From Chrysochromulina parva (Eukaryota > Haptophyta > Prymnesiales > Chrysochromulinaceae), in NCBI GenBank assembly GCA_002887195.1, contig PJAB01000101.1:1-43197 (forward strand): 43,197 nt of DNA. The letters are read 5' to 3'. Position 1 is the first letter of the stretch, and every line of letters begins with the position of its first letter. The notes under the pieces are model-generated. The model was not told the DNA's origin. It made no database searches and saw nothing but the letters and a program-made list of their open reading frames with translations. A program made the translations under genes and the position numbers. This document shows, piece by piece, positions 9,794 to 18,801 of this stretch.

Positions 9794-11045
9794 ATGCTGT
9801 CGCCAGCCCACGTCGGGTGCCCTTCTGCGCCACGTGCTGCAGTGTGCATCGCCGGGGCGGCCCGTGCCTTCACCTCTCCACTAGTTCTGGACGGCCTTCG
9901 ACACAACTTTCTCGCGCCCATTGCTGGAGACCAATTGGAAGGCGTCCGACTCTTCCTACATCTCAAAGTGGCTGACTCGAGCAAGCGAATGAAAGGCGTC
10001 GCATTCCAGCAGCATCGATCCCGAGTCGCGCCACTGTACGCAGAGCTCATGGCTCATCCGTGGCTTTCGCCATTGGTGGAGGAGGCCGTCATCGTCAACG
10101 GCAGCGGCGCCTTCACCGAGGGAGGCACCGCGCCAAGCAGCCGCGTGACAGTCGTGTCAGCCAACGAGAGCGCCTGGAAGTCCTTCATGCCGCGAGCGTG
10201 CTCGGCGCACGCCTCCAGCTCAAACGCACACGGCTCTCGCGACAGCGCTCGCGACGGTACCCGGTCGTGCTGCCGGAAAGCCTCGTACCTGCTGGAAGGC
10301 AACAATGAGGAGCGGCTCATCCTCCAGCACCTCGGCATGTCTTGGTGCATCCACGCCATCTTGCGAAGCGAGGCACGCCGGCGGGTGGGCTACGAGCTGC
10401 TTGTGTTCACGCGGCCGGACCTCGTGTGGTGGCGGCCGCTACCGATGACGTGTGAGTTGGCGACGCTCGCGCGCACAACCATGCTCAGCTGCGACCTGCC
10501 GGGCTGCGATATGGTTTGGATCGCGCCACGCAAGTACATGGAGCGCTTGCTTGGACAGGCGAAGATGCATCGCGACTGCGCCGACAGCGGCCCGCCGCCG
10601 CATGGTGCTGCACGCGCTCGCAACGTGCGCCGCGTTGCTTCGTGTTGCAGTACCTCCGAGTGGCTTTTGTGGTACGCGCAGTCCTACCGCGCCTCGAATG
10701 CAGCGTCGAAGAACACGTCGAAATATGTCGAGGGTGGCGAGCTCGGATTGGGCGAGATTGAGGGCGAGATACCGATCAAACGGCTACGCGAACTCGAGCC
10801 CGATCGGGGTGGCGCCTTCTCCCTCCTGCGCGAGGCGAACGGTGCGTGCGAACTGGCACTCGCACCCAACTACCTCAAGGACCGTTACCGGCTGCAGCAG
10901 TGGCACGGGCTGAGCGTGGCGACGGGCACGAGGCTGCGCCAGCGCTTCCTCGCGAGCAGCGCCGCCACAGAGGGAGAGGGCAGCAAGGGAGGTGTGGGCT
11001 CAAGTTCTAGTGGCAGGGCTGGCAGTGGCGGCGGCGGCGGCGGCA

Positions 11046-11095
<50 letters not shown>

Positions 11096-11359
11096 AGTGG
11101 CGCGGGCGGCGGCGTCGGCGGTGGCGTCGGGGTCGGTAACGTGTACACGAACATGTCAGCGTGTCATCGGGCGTTACTTGAGTCGCCGGCGGGGTCGGGG
11201 GCCCGCGTCGTCGGCAACGCGTCGACGGAGTGGCTGACTTCGGGTGTACTTGTTGAGGGCGCGAAGCCGGCGTCCTTCCAGGTGCCAGCGAATGTGCGCA
11301 TCATTTCGCCGCGATGGCGTGAGCGGAGGCTCTCTCTGCCGAATACTAGTTCAACGTGA
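9794..11359 (+). CDS. Putative glycosyltransferase-like protein with polyglycine insert
   Basis: A 521-aa ORF from ATG 9794; the frame opens upstream from a TTG at 9746. Early residues RAAVCIAGAARAFTSPLVL followed by RLFLHLKVAD match the start of a family of algal and plant proteins usually described as glycosyltransferase-like (DUF7796 type). The later segments ELLVFTRPDLVWWRPLP, CDMVWIAPRKYMERL and SEWLLWYAQSY fit a nucleotide-sugar-transferase-like fold. Family assignment is from memory of motif order, so the donor and acceptor are unknown. A pure GGC tract (about 11026-11130) encodes a Gly/Ser linker before a C-terminal domain of ~70 residues. No signal anchor is present with this start, so a short upstream exon may be missing. 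Confidence 0.6.
11026..11130. repeat. GGC trinucleotide repeat (polyglycine)
   Basis: Nearly pure (GGC)n with AGT interruptions inside the glycosyltransferase-like CDS. The reverse frame would read as polyproline, but the flanking plus frame is the conserved one. Confidence 0.85.
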
Positions 11360-11803
11360 GCATTACATGTAGACAGCACATGCGAGCGGGCTTTACCTTT
11401 AGCCTTTACGCCTTGTGCCATGGTATGATGTAATGTGTATTTTCGAATGTGTTTGAGATTATATCACAACGAATACGATGTGTCTCTCGCTCTCGTGTGG
11501 GTCTCGTCACATACATATGATATTAATTTGAATTCCACACATGGTTATTGTGCGCAAAGGATATTGCATGCAAAACTCGTGTCAGATCGTACGGCGCTTT
11601 TAAGGCTTTAGCTACTCCAAAAAGCATTACCACGCTTAATCACATTCACAAGGTGAATGTGGTTCTGTCGTACCGGTACCGGCTCCCCCCGGTGTCTTTT
11701 TACCGGTACCGTGGCAAACTAGAGGGGGGTACAATATATAAGCGTGAGACCTCTTGTACCGGTACTTGTAATCGAGCGAGCCGCGAGTTACAGACCCCCG
11801 ACG
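11360..11803. promoter_or_regulatory. Intergenic region upstream of formamidase
   Basis: No gene seen. TACATGTA sits 5 bp after the preceding stop (11364-11371). It is AT-rich to about 11650, then holds three TACCGGTA palindromes (11671-11678, 11701-11708, 11757-11764), a copy of the 22-bp repeat core (11687-11708) and a TATA-like box. Confidence 0.5.
11735..11742 (+). promoter_or_regulatory. TATA-box-like element upstream of formamidase
   Basis: TATATAAG lies 69 bp before the formamidase ATG (11804), in the preceding GGTACAATATATAAGCG context. Position and sequence fit a TATA box; no transcription start is known. A TACCGGTA palindrome lies between it and the ATG. Confidence 0.5.
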
Positions 11804-13213
11804 ATGGCCGAGGCGCTCTGCAAGCCTGCGCCGCAGCGCAAGCCCACTTTGCTCCACGTCGACCCGAAGCTTCCACCTTGGGCGCAGAGCCCGCCGCTCC
11901 ACAACCGTTGGCATCCCGACATACCCGCGGTCGCTTCCGTCGAGCCTGGTGACGTCTTTCGAGTTGAGACTGTTGATTGGACTGGCGGCCAGATCATGAA
12001 CGACGACTCCGCAGACGACGTAAAGAATGTGGACTTGACACAGGTACACTATCTATCCGGCCCCATTGAGGTCAAGACTGCTGAACCGGGCGATCTGCTG
12101 AAGGTGGAGCTCCTCAACCTTGGACCCCTAGACGGAGATGAGTGGGGCTTCACAGGCACATTCCACAAGGACAATGGAGGCGGTTTTCTGACCGATCACT
12201 ATCCAGAGGCGACGAAGGCGTGCTGGGATTTCGAGGGCATTTACTGCTGCTCACGCCACATCCCCGGTGTCAGATTCGCCGGCCTCATCCATCCTGGCCT
12301 GATCGGCACCGCACCAAGCAAGGAACTGCTCGCTATGTGGAATGAGCGAGAGGCCGCGCTTGTCGCTGAGGAAGGCACTCCGTTGCAGAAGACCTCATGC
12401 GGCTACTGCCACACCCGGCCGTTAGCGTGCCTCCCGAACCCAGTCGGCGCGATGCTAGGTAACCTCGGACACTTCAAAGACAAGATGGGGCAGTCCGAGT
12501 GGGACGCAGTGGCGAACGAGGCGGCACGAACCGTCCCGGGCCGTGAGAATGGCGGGAACTGCGACATCAAGAACCTCTCACGCGGCTGCGCCATCTACTT
12601 TCCGGTCTTCGTGCCAGGCGCAAATTTGTCCATGGGCGACATGCACTTCTCGCAGGGCGATGGAGAGGTCTCGTTCTGCGGCGCAATCGAGATGTCCGGG
12701 TTCCTCGAAATGCGATGCACCGTCATCAAAGGCGGCATGAAGATGCTTCCGGTCGTCGGCCCATCGCCTCTGTGCGTCAATCCCATCTTTGAGATTGGTC
12801 CGCTAGAGCCGCGCTACTCTGAGTACCTTGTGTTTGAAGGGATCTCCGTCGACGAGCAGGGCAGGCAGCACTTTCTCGATGCGACGCTCGCGTACAAACG
12901 CGCCGTGCTCAACTGCATCAAGTATCTGGCCAAGTTTGGATACACCGAGGAGCAAGTCTACCTGCTGCTCTCCTGCTGCCCGTGCGAAGGGCGCATCTCG
13001 GGCATCGTCGACGTGCCAAACGCCGTGGCCACTCTTGCCGTCCCCCTCGCGATCTTTGATCGCGACGTGCGCCCCAAGGCCGGAGAAGTCTTACAGGCCC
13101 TCGCCAACGGGATCAAAGTGAAAGCCATCGGCCGCGACGTCAGCCACGAGAGCAAACCGGCGGAAGCACCCGTGCCGCACGACCCACGCCTTGCTGGCGC
13201 CTCGATTGAATAA
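11804..13213 (+). CDS. fmdA: Formamidase (FmdA/AmdA family)
   Basis: A 469-aa single-exon enzyme hydrolysing formamide to formate and ammonia (EC 3.5.1.49), cytosolic by appearance. ATG 11804 is chosen because it begins the conserved region directly; the longer frame from 11744 runs through the TATA/palindrome promoter zone. Full-length family features are present: HNRWHPDIPAVASVEPGDVF, GDLLKVELLNLGPL, GIYCCSRHIPGVRFAGLIHP, the catalytic-core NGGNCDIKNLSRGCAIYFPV, and GDMHFSQGDGEVSFCGAIEM. Fungal and bacterial formamidases have the same length and order. It would let the alga recover nitrogen from formamide, for example from cyanide or histidine breakdown. Many Cys residues resemble the fungal type. 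No intron is present, unlike several neighbours. Confidence 0.95.
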   Translation: MAEALCKPAPQRKPTLLHVDPKLPPWAQSPPLHNRWHPDIPAVASVEPGDVFRVETVDWTGGQIMNDDSADDVKNVDLTQVHYLSGPIEVKTAEPGDLLKVELLNLGPLDGDEWGFTGTFHKDNGGGFLTDHYPEATKACWDFEGIYCCSRHIPGVRFAGLIHPGLIGTAPSKELLAMWNEREAALVAEEGTPLQKTSCGYCHTRPLACLPNPVGAMLGNLGHFKDKMGQSEWDAVANEAARTVPGRENGGNCDIKNLSRGCAIYFPVFVPGANLSMGDMHFSQGDGEVSFCGAIEMSGFLEMRCTVIKGGMKMLPVVGPSPLCVNPIFEIGPLEPRYSEYLVFEGISVDEQGRQHFLDATLAYKRAVLNCIKYLAKFGYTEEQVYLLLSCCPCEGRISGIVDVPNAVATLAVPLAIFDRDVRPKAGEVLQALANGIKVKAIGRDVSHESKPAEAPVPHDPRLAGASIE

Positions 13214-13596
13214 GCGCACCTGCCGGCGCCTCTAACACGCTGCGTGGTTGCGCTTGATTGGCGCTGTGGCAGTGAGGACGGTTGTATGACTTAGTGGGCG
13301 AGTGGCGGCCCATTGCGGGCTTTTGTGTATGTGAAATGTGTGTCAGTGTGGGCGGGGTGGCCGGTGTAACGCCGCATGTGACGTGTGTGAGATGTCAGAT
13401 GATACCGGCGGGATCCCACCGGTGTAACGTAAGCTGTAACGCCGGGGGCGACCCCATACTCATACTGTGCCGTCAGCAGTGGATATGTGGGGTGGCGTAT
13501 GCTGAAAATAACTGTCGAACTGATCGCAAATGGAATAAGATGGATACGCCTCGAATTCACTTTCAGTTCGACTCTTTCGGCTCGATAGTAAATTAG
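13214..13596. other. Intergenic spacer
   Basis: No gene seen. It has an 11-bp direct repeat CCGGTGTAACG at 13361-13371 and 13419-13429, with a related CTGTAACGCCG at about 13434, and an AT-richer right half. Confidence 0.45.
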
Positions 13597-13943
13597 ACGG
13601 CGCGGGCGGCGGCGTCGTGGCGGTGCTCCAAACGCCTGGCAGGCAGTGCAGCCCCGAAAGATCGGGCCTGGTGCTCCGTTGCGAGGGAAGTGGACAGTGT
13701 GTATAAGCTGCTGCGCCCGCAGCTGCAGGCGATGCCCTCGCGACGCGTGGTTGAGCTTTGAGAGCTTTGCCATCGACTGCGTGCGGCTCCATGGAGCACC
13801 ACTGCTGGCGAGTGGTGGGCAGGAGTTCGGGCCAACGACGCGGCGGACGACCGGCCGCACGAGCGCCTGCTCCGCCAGAGGGCGCTCCTGCAGGAGCAGC
13901 TCGGCCTCGACGCCATCGGAAGCGCCATCGGAAGCGTTGATCA
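13597..13943 (+). pseudogene. Possible decayed gene fragment with one in-frame stop
   Basis: One plus-strand frame starting just after a TAG (13594-13596) reads as convincing protein: KRLAGSAAPKDRAWCSVARE, then VYKLLRPQLQAMPSRRVVEL, then a TGA at 13759-13761. It resumes without frame change as ELCHRLRAAPWSTTAGEWW and HERLLRQRALLQEQLGLDAI. Amphipathic helix character persists on both sides of the stop. No ATG with good context and no splice sites that remove the TGA were found. The right end runs into the Tab2 stop codon on the other strand. It may be a relic of a helical protein; family not recognised. Chance open frame in GC-rich DNA is the alternative. Confidence 0.35.
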
Positions 13944-14984
13944 AGCGCGCGCGCGGTTGGCGGCCTCGATGTCACGCAGGAGCCAGAAGCCGTCGGGCTG
14001 CTCAGCCTCGGGGCCTGACTGGATGGAGAGGAAGTGGAGCCCTCCCGTCGCGCGCTTCCTCTCCTCGAAAGTCTCTGCCTCTGCCGTCTGGATAGGCGTC
14101 CGCATGCGCGCGAGCAAGTACTGCGTATCCAGCCCCACCTCGATATGAAGCTCTCGTGACTCGAGGACGGCAGAGACGAAGGCGAGGTCGAGGCCGGTCA
14201 GCCACGCCGCAATCGCCTTCGAGCGGCGCGAGAAGATCACTACGCCCGCCACCATGTTGTCCGGTTCCAACTCCATGGCAGGCAGTGGGCAGAGCGCGCC
14301 GAAGCCAATGTTGTCTTCGGTGATAGAGCCCCCAGGAATGAACTCGGCGTAGGGCAGTGTGGCGACCGCGTACTGCTCGCCGCGCAGCTGCTCAGGCAGC
14401 TTCACCGGAAGCTTGAGCCCGGCCGGGTCGGGCCGCGGCTTGCGGTACCCCGGCATCGACGGGTATACGGTGCGCTCCCGCTCCTCGATCCAGTCGTAGA
14501 GCGCGTAGGTGACGCGGCTCGGCTTGCACTGCACATCCGGCAGCTCGTTGAGCGCGATCGAGATCATGTTCTTCATCTGCGCGCGGAAGAAGCGAATTGA
14601 GCTCGGACGCACCTCGGCCTCATCGATGAGGCGCTGCACGCGGCTGCGCAGCTCGCGGCTGTTGACGCAATTTGAGGGCACGGCCTCGACATGCTTAAAG
14701 GCACCCGTCTCGTCGGTCACCAGCAGCTCCCACAACTTCTTACCGTCCGCCCCCTGCACGGGCCGGCTGTAAAAGTCGAGCTGCCACGCGCTCGACGGCG
14801 CCGCGACTGCCGTCGTCGTGGCTGCCGCAAAGATGCTGTGTGCGGCAGCCACGCCGCGGGCACACCGCATGCCGCTGCCACTCGGCGCACCAGGCGCCGC
14901 GTGGAAGGGCACCACGCTTGCGCAGCAGCATGCGAGCACCATCGCGCGCAGGGCCCTGTGTAGCCTGGCCGTAGAACGCTGCAT
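13941..14984 (-). CDS. TAB2: Tab2/Atab2-like plastid RNA-binding protein (DUF1092)
   Basis: A 347-aa single-exon protein starting at ATG 14984. Tab2/Atab2 is required for translation of photosystem I psaB and related plastid mRNAs. The diagnostic start of the domain, WQLDFYSRPVQGADGKKLWE, is at about residue 68, followed by FFRAQMKNMISIALNELPDV and ALYDWIEERERTVYP. The C-terminal signature GGLHFLSIQSGPEAEQPDGF then WLLRD is intact, so the domain is complete. The N-terminus has a hydrophobic segment MVLACCCASVVPFHAAPGAP after a short basic lead, then an Ala/Thr/Ser-rich stretch, fitting a bipartite signal plus transit peptide. It is head to head with CCZ1 (168 bp between starts), and its stop overlaps the end of a decayed fragment on the other strand. 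Confidence 0.92.
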   Translation of the reverse strand: MQRSTARLHRALRAMVLACCCASVVPFHAAPGAPSGSGMRCARGVAAAHSIFAAATTTAVAAPSSAWQLDFYSRPVQGADGKKLWELLVTDETGAFKHVEAVPSNCVNSRELRSRVQRLIDEAEVRPSSIRFFRAQMKNMISIALNELPDVQCKPSRVTYALYDWIEERERTVYPSMPGYRKPRPDPAGLKLPVKLPEQLRGEQYAVATLPYAEFIPGGSITEDNIGFGALCPLPAMELEPDNMVAGVVIFSRRSKAIAAWLTGLDLAFVSAVLESRELHIEVGLDTQYLLARMRTPIQTAEAETFEERKRATGGLHFLSIQSGPEAEQPDGFWLLRDIEAANRARA

Positions 14985-15152
14985 CGTCGTGACACTGCCG
15001 CGCTGAGCTCGGCGAAGCTCCCCTTTCTATAGGCAAGCTCATTGGCAAACGATGTGGGTCGGTTTCGCTGACGCTGGCTGTCCCACCTTTTCGCAGAAGT
15101 GAGCGTGAACAATTCTGCAGACTTTTGCATTGCGCATCTTTTGCCACCACCC

Positions 15153-16943
15153 ATGCAACTTGTCATCTTTGACCCTCGCCTGGGCTCGGAGGAGACGGCC
15201 GAGCGTAAGCTCCTCTTCTACCACCCGGCATCCACTCCGCTCGACCAGCGGGTGAAGACAGTCGGCCTCGCCGAGGCGGTCACCAACTTGCTCTCGTCCT
15301 TCACGGCGCACGACCCCGAGGCGCTGCACACCCAGCACGGTCGGCAGATCTTTCTGCAGCCCGAACCCAACCTGTGGCTCGTGCTGCTAGCGCCCAACCA
15401 GGCGAGCCCCGCCGTCAAGCCGACAGCGGCTGACGCCTCGGCAAAGGATAAGGACTCGGCGGACCTCGAGACATTGCCAGCCGCCGAGGAAGCCTTGCAG
15501 GATGGAACCCTGATGGCGCTGCTGCGCCGCGTGTACGCGACGCTGCGCATGACGTGCGGGCCGCTCAGCGCCATCGCCGAGGAGCGTGGCGTCGATGAGC
15601 TGCGCACGCTGCTCGGGCACGTGCTACCGCTCCTGCTCAAGCTGGTGCTGAGCGTGGTGCTGGAGGACCCCAGTAGGCCGGACCTGCTCGATATGGTCGA
15701 GGGCATGTGCTTCTTGCCCGTCGACCGGCGGCTCTACCTGCGCGTGCACTACCTCACGAACGTGCTGCGCTCGCGCCACCCGTGCATCCAGCACGTTATG
15801 GTGATGCACGCCGAGCACCTCGTGTGGAGTTCGCTCACGCAGGCCGCCACGCAGGTGCTGCATGCATACCTCGTCAGTGCTCTCACCGCGCCGCCGCCGC
15901 ACCCGTCGCGCGCCGAGCGGCTGCAGCTCAACACGGCGTCGCTCCCCGACGAGGCGCTCGCCATCGGCATCGCACTCGTCCAGCGCCAACTGCGCGCCTT
16001 CCCTCGTGCTGTGCCTGCGGCAGGCAGCTTCGTCTGCGGAGCGGCCGATTCGCTCCAAGACCAGCGGTCTGCCGTGCGCGTGCCGCGAGTTTATCTGGAG
16101 GCGCAGCCGGGCTTCGAGCCGAGCGCCACCGAGCCGACACCCACGCCGTCGCAGCCACCGCCGTCCGCGCCGCCGCCACCCTCGTCGCCGTCCTTGCCGG
16201 CCGCGCCACCGATGCCCGGGACGGCGCCCGGGACGGCGCCCGGGACGGCGCCCGCGTCGGCTTCGACCACCGACGGCGCCCGAGACGGCGCCGGAGCGAG
16301 CGGCAAAGGCGGCGAAGGTGGCGCCGCAGATGGGCACAGCGATGGCGGCGCAGGCCCAAGTGGCATGGCCTCGAGCCAGACGGCCACGGCAGGCCGCGGC
16401 CGGCCGCAGCCGACCGAGCGGTATCGTCTGGTCGTCTTCCAGCTGCAGCAGGCGGTGGTGACCATGCTGGTGGACGAGAGCGCGCCGCAGTGGCAGCAGC
16501 CCGTCTGGTACCAGCAGCTCGCGGCGCTCCTCGTCCCCGAGCTGCAGCCGCTCGCGCCACTCCTGGCCGAGACGCAGCAGAGGATGACGCAGCTCGAGGA
16601 GCCGTACCGCTTCGTCTATTTCAACCGACACAATCTGGCTCTCAAGAGCTCGATGCGCGCGGCCAAGGCGGGCGCGCAGCGGATGGGCCTCGGCGCGGAG
16701 GTCAAGCTGCTCCTGGACCGCGTGCACACCGACGTCGCCGGCGGCGGCCTCAGCGGCGGCGGCCGGCTGAAGGAGGTCGTGTTGCACGCCGGCCCAGCGG
16801 GCTGGATCGTCGGCCGCGGCGGCGGCTCCCGTGGCCTGTACGTGGTTCTCGACGGGCGCGAGTACGCGTGGTCTGAAGTGCTGCAGGAGGTCCAGGCACT
16901 CATGCAGTCGCACTTCAGCAACATCTTCCTCGACGGCACGTGA
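15153..16943 (+). CDS. CCZ1: Vacuolar fusion protein CCZ1 homologue
   Basis: A 596-aa single-exon protein from ATG 15153; an in-frame ATG 54 bp upstream adds no conserved residues. CCZ1 pairs with MON1 as the guanine nucleotide exchange factor for Rab7 on late endosomes and vacuoles. The N-terminal longin domain is clear: MQLVIFDPRLGSEETAERKL, LLFYHPASTPLDQRVKTVGL, and FLQPEPNLWLVLLAP, matching CCZ1 order and spacing. A second longin-like region follows (YLRVHYLTNVL), then a long low-complexity linker rich in Pro, Ala and Gly (about residues 330-420, including a perfect 12-bp triplicate encoding GTAP), and a conserved C-terminal part with EPYRFVYFNRHNLALKSSM. The linker is longer than in animals or plants. 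The MON1 partner is not in the window. Confidence 0.85.
   Translation: MQLVIFDPRLGSEETAERKLLFYHPASTPLDQRVKTVGLAEAVTNLLSSFTAHDPEALHTQHGRQIFLQPEPNLWLVLLAPNQASPAVKPTAADASAKDKDSADLETLPAAEEALQDGTLMALLRRVYATLRMTCGPLSAIAEERGVDELRTLLGHVLPLLLKLVLSVVLEDPSRPDLLDMVEGMCFLPVDRRLYLRVHYLTNVLRSRHPCIQHVMVMHAEHLVWSSLTQAATQVLHAYLVSALTAPPPHPSRAERLQLNTASLPDEALAIGIALVQRQLRAFPRAVPAAGSFVCGAADSLQDQRSAVRVPRVYLEAQPGFEPSATEPTPTPSQPPPSAPPPPSSPSLPAAPPMPGTAPGTAPGTAPASASTTDGARDGAGASGKGGEGGAADGHSDGGAGPSGMASSQTATAGRGRPQPTERYRLVVFQLQQAVVTMLVDESAPQWQQPVWYQQLAALLVPELQPLAPLLAETQQRMTQLEEPYRFVYFNRHNLALKSSMRAAKAGAQRMGLGAEVKLLLDRVHTDVAGGGLSGGGRLKEVVLHAGPAGWIVGRGGGSRGLYVVLDGREYAWSEVLQEVQALMQSHFSNIFLDGT
16215..16250 (+). repeat. 12-bp tandem repeat x3 in CCZ1
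   Basis: Three exact copies of CCCGGGACGGCG, encoding part of the Gly-Thr-Ala-Pro linker of CCZ1. Confidence 0.9.
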
Positions 16944-17694
16944 GGCGGGCGTGCTGCGGGCGATTTTCAGGGGAAGAGCGTCGGTGAAGAGTTCGAGAGA
17001 GAAGGGATCTTACGGGGGCTTCCGGGAGGGTGGCTCAGTGTCTGGGGCTGGCGCGTGACGCGTGGATCACTCAGTTTGAAATCACGGTATCGTGAGAGGA
17101 TTTTGTTTTTAAATTTTAATAGAATTCGGCAAATCCAAAGTGCAAAGAGCAAAGTCCGCGGTCGCGGTAAGGTCGCGGGCACGCGGGGCGGACGGGAACG
17201 CCCCCCGCGCGGGGCCCCGCCGCGCGGGGCGGTCGCCTCAAATCCACGACAATCGGCCGCGGCCCTAGCGCGCACCCAGCTCTCTAAACTCTAATAGAAA
17301 TAGTGCGCCGCGGCGGTACTGTATCTCGCTCGGCTAGCACTAGCTTAGATGACAGTGACGTCAGACGTGGTCCGCGCTCCGCGCGCGCCCCCCCCGCCCC
17401 CCGCGCCTTGTGCAAGGCGGGAAGCGGCGGGGACCGGGGTCGATTAGGGGTCGAATTACGAAATCGTAAAAGCTAAAACGAAAAACCGGCGTGTGGTCGA
17501 GTTCGGGAGTTACGATAAATTCGAGATCGTGTTCGCAACACCGTTAGCCGTTACCCAGTGCGTGCACGAAAAGCTTTTCCTGAGAATAGTTATTTGCCGA
17601 GTTGGTACAACCGCGGCCACACACGCGCATGCACTGTAGCTGCGGCACGATTGGGAGTGCGCCGCCAACCTGAACGCCCGACCTCGAAGCGCAT
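16944..17694. other. Intergenic spacer, mixed composition
   Basis: No gene recognised. It holds an AT-rich patch (17099-17125), a GC-only palindromic cluster (CCCCGCGCGGGGCCCCGCC near 17201-17230), a C-homopolymer stretch at about 17390-17403, and an AT-richer stretch to 17530. It separates two convergent 3' ends. No terminal repeats or element-coding sequence were found. Confidence 0.45.
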
Positions 17695-18519
17695 CTACTC
17701 ATCCTCATCCTCCGCATCCTGCTCGTGGATGTTGTAGTAGCGCAGTTCGTACGCAGTCTTGTTCGAGGCGATCACGTGCAGCCAGTCGCGCAGCTGCTGC
17801 TTCTTCAGGTACTTCTTCGAGAGGTACTTGAGGTACCGCTTCGAGAAGGCCGTGTCCGCGCTCACCAGCACCTTGGCCTTGTCGCGGCTCACGGTGATCT
17901 GCTCGCCAAGGTTGCCCACCTTGCCGTTCACCTTGATGCGATCCTGCAGGAACTTCTCCTGCGCGCGCAGCGCGAGCGGGCACGAGGGCAAGGGCAAGTA
18001 AGCACGAGGTCTGGCGATGTCAAGCTTAGGGCGTCTGCGGCGTCGGTGCCACGTGCTTCAGCAGCGGGTGCGAAGGGATCCCTTCCGCCGCCGGCCGCCA
18101 TTCGTTGACGCAGCCGCCAACAACTGCCCTCCACCCCACGTCGGTGCGGCTGCTCTCTCGAAAGTAGCTGACCGCATTCCAGCTCGGCAAGTCGAGGCGC
18201 GTTTGGCGCACGCGAGTGGGGGCCGCCACCTCACCCGCCGCCGTAAATCAGTATCTCATTGGGGGCCGCCACTGCCGTCCCCCAGGGTTCGATGTGCGGA
18301 GCGTCGCGAGAAGCGTACAAAGGAGGCAGCATCCATGATCCCATCGTCGACAGGCTGCGAGCAGTCAATGGTGAACTTGAGCGTCTGCTTACGCTTGGTG
18401 ATCTTCTTCGCCTTAGCGACCTGCGAGCAAAGCGGCATCGTTGACCTCGTCATTGAGACCGCCAGCGACGCCAAGGGCGGGCGACGGCACGGAGAGGAGA
18501 GGCGTACCGCTGCGGGCAT
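17695..18519 (-). CDS. RPL22: 60S ribosomal protein L22 (eL22)
   Basis: Three exons: 18519..18508 (only four codons, MPAA), 18420..18319 and 17958..17695, giving 125 aa. Both introns are phase 0 and both start GTACGC; they end TCGCAG and GCGCAG (87 and 360 nt). Splicing restores the complete family sequence, with [20 protein letters not shown] in exon 2 and [34 protein letters not shown] and [20 protein letters not shown] in exon 3. The acidic tail EQDAEDEDE is typical of eL22. It is a structural component of the cytosolic large subunit. A tiny first exon behind a strong promoter is common for ribosomal protein genes. It is divergent from the acyltransferase-like gene. Confidence 0.97.
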
Positions 18520-18801
18520 GGTCCCCTGTGGCCACGCGACGTAAGACCTAGAATTTCCCCACAACCTAGAATTTCACAGGACTCTGTGAATTCTGCGTTC
18601 TGATCGTGAAACCGCGATTCGAGTTCTGAGGTTGAAGGCTCTTTCGAGGGAATCAGCACCTTGCTCACGATGTCAGAGATTGTGACGAATTTTCTTGAAC
18701 AAATTTGGCAATGCGCCACTATGCGGCCGATTGCCTCGCCGCGAACGCCTCTCCCGGGGCTTGTGGGTGTGTGTCAGGCCGAAAAGGCCCCACGGGAACG
18801 G

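Noticed and set aside
10885..11154. Proline-rich minus-strand ORF opposite the glycosyltransferase-like gene
   Set aside because: It is the reverse reading of the GGC tract, with no flanking conserved sequence.
15624..16913. 429-aa minus-strand ORF opposite CCZ1
   Set aside because: Arg/Ala/Gly-rich antisense frame of a clearly conserved CCZ1 coding sequence, a common artefact in GC-rich DNA.
17160..17240. Transposon end or structured RNA at the GC palindrome cluster
   Set aside because: Palindromes are short and GC-only, with no target-site duplication, terminal repeats or element ORF nearby.
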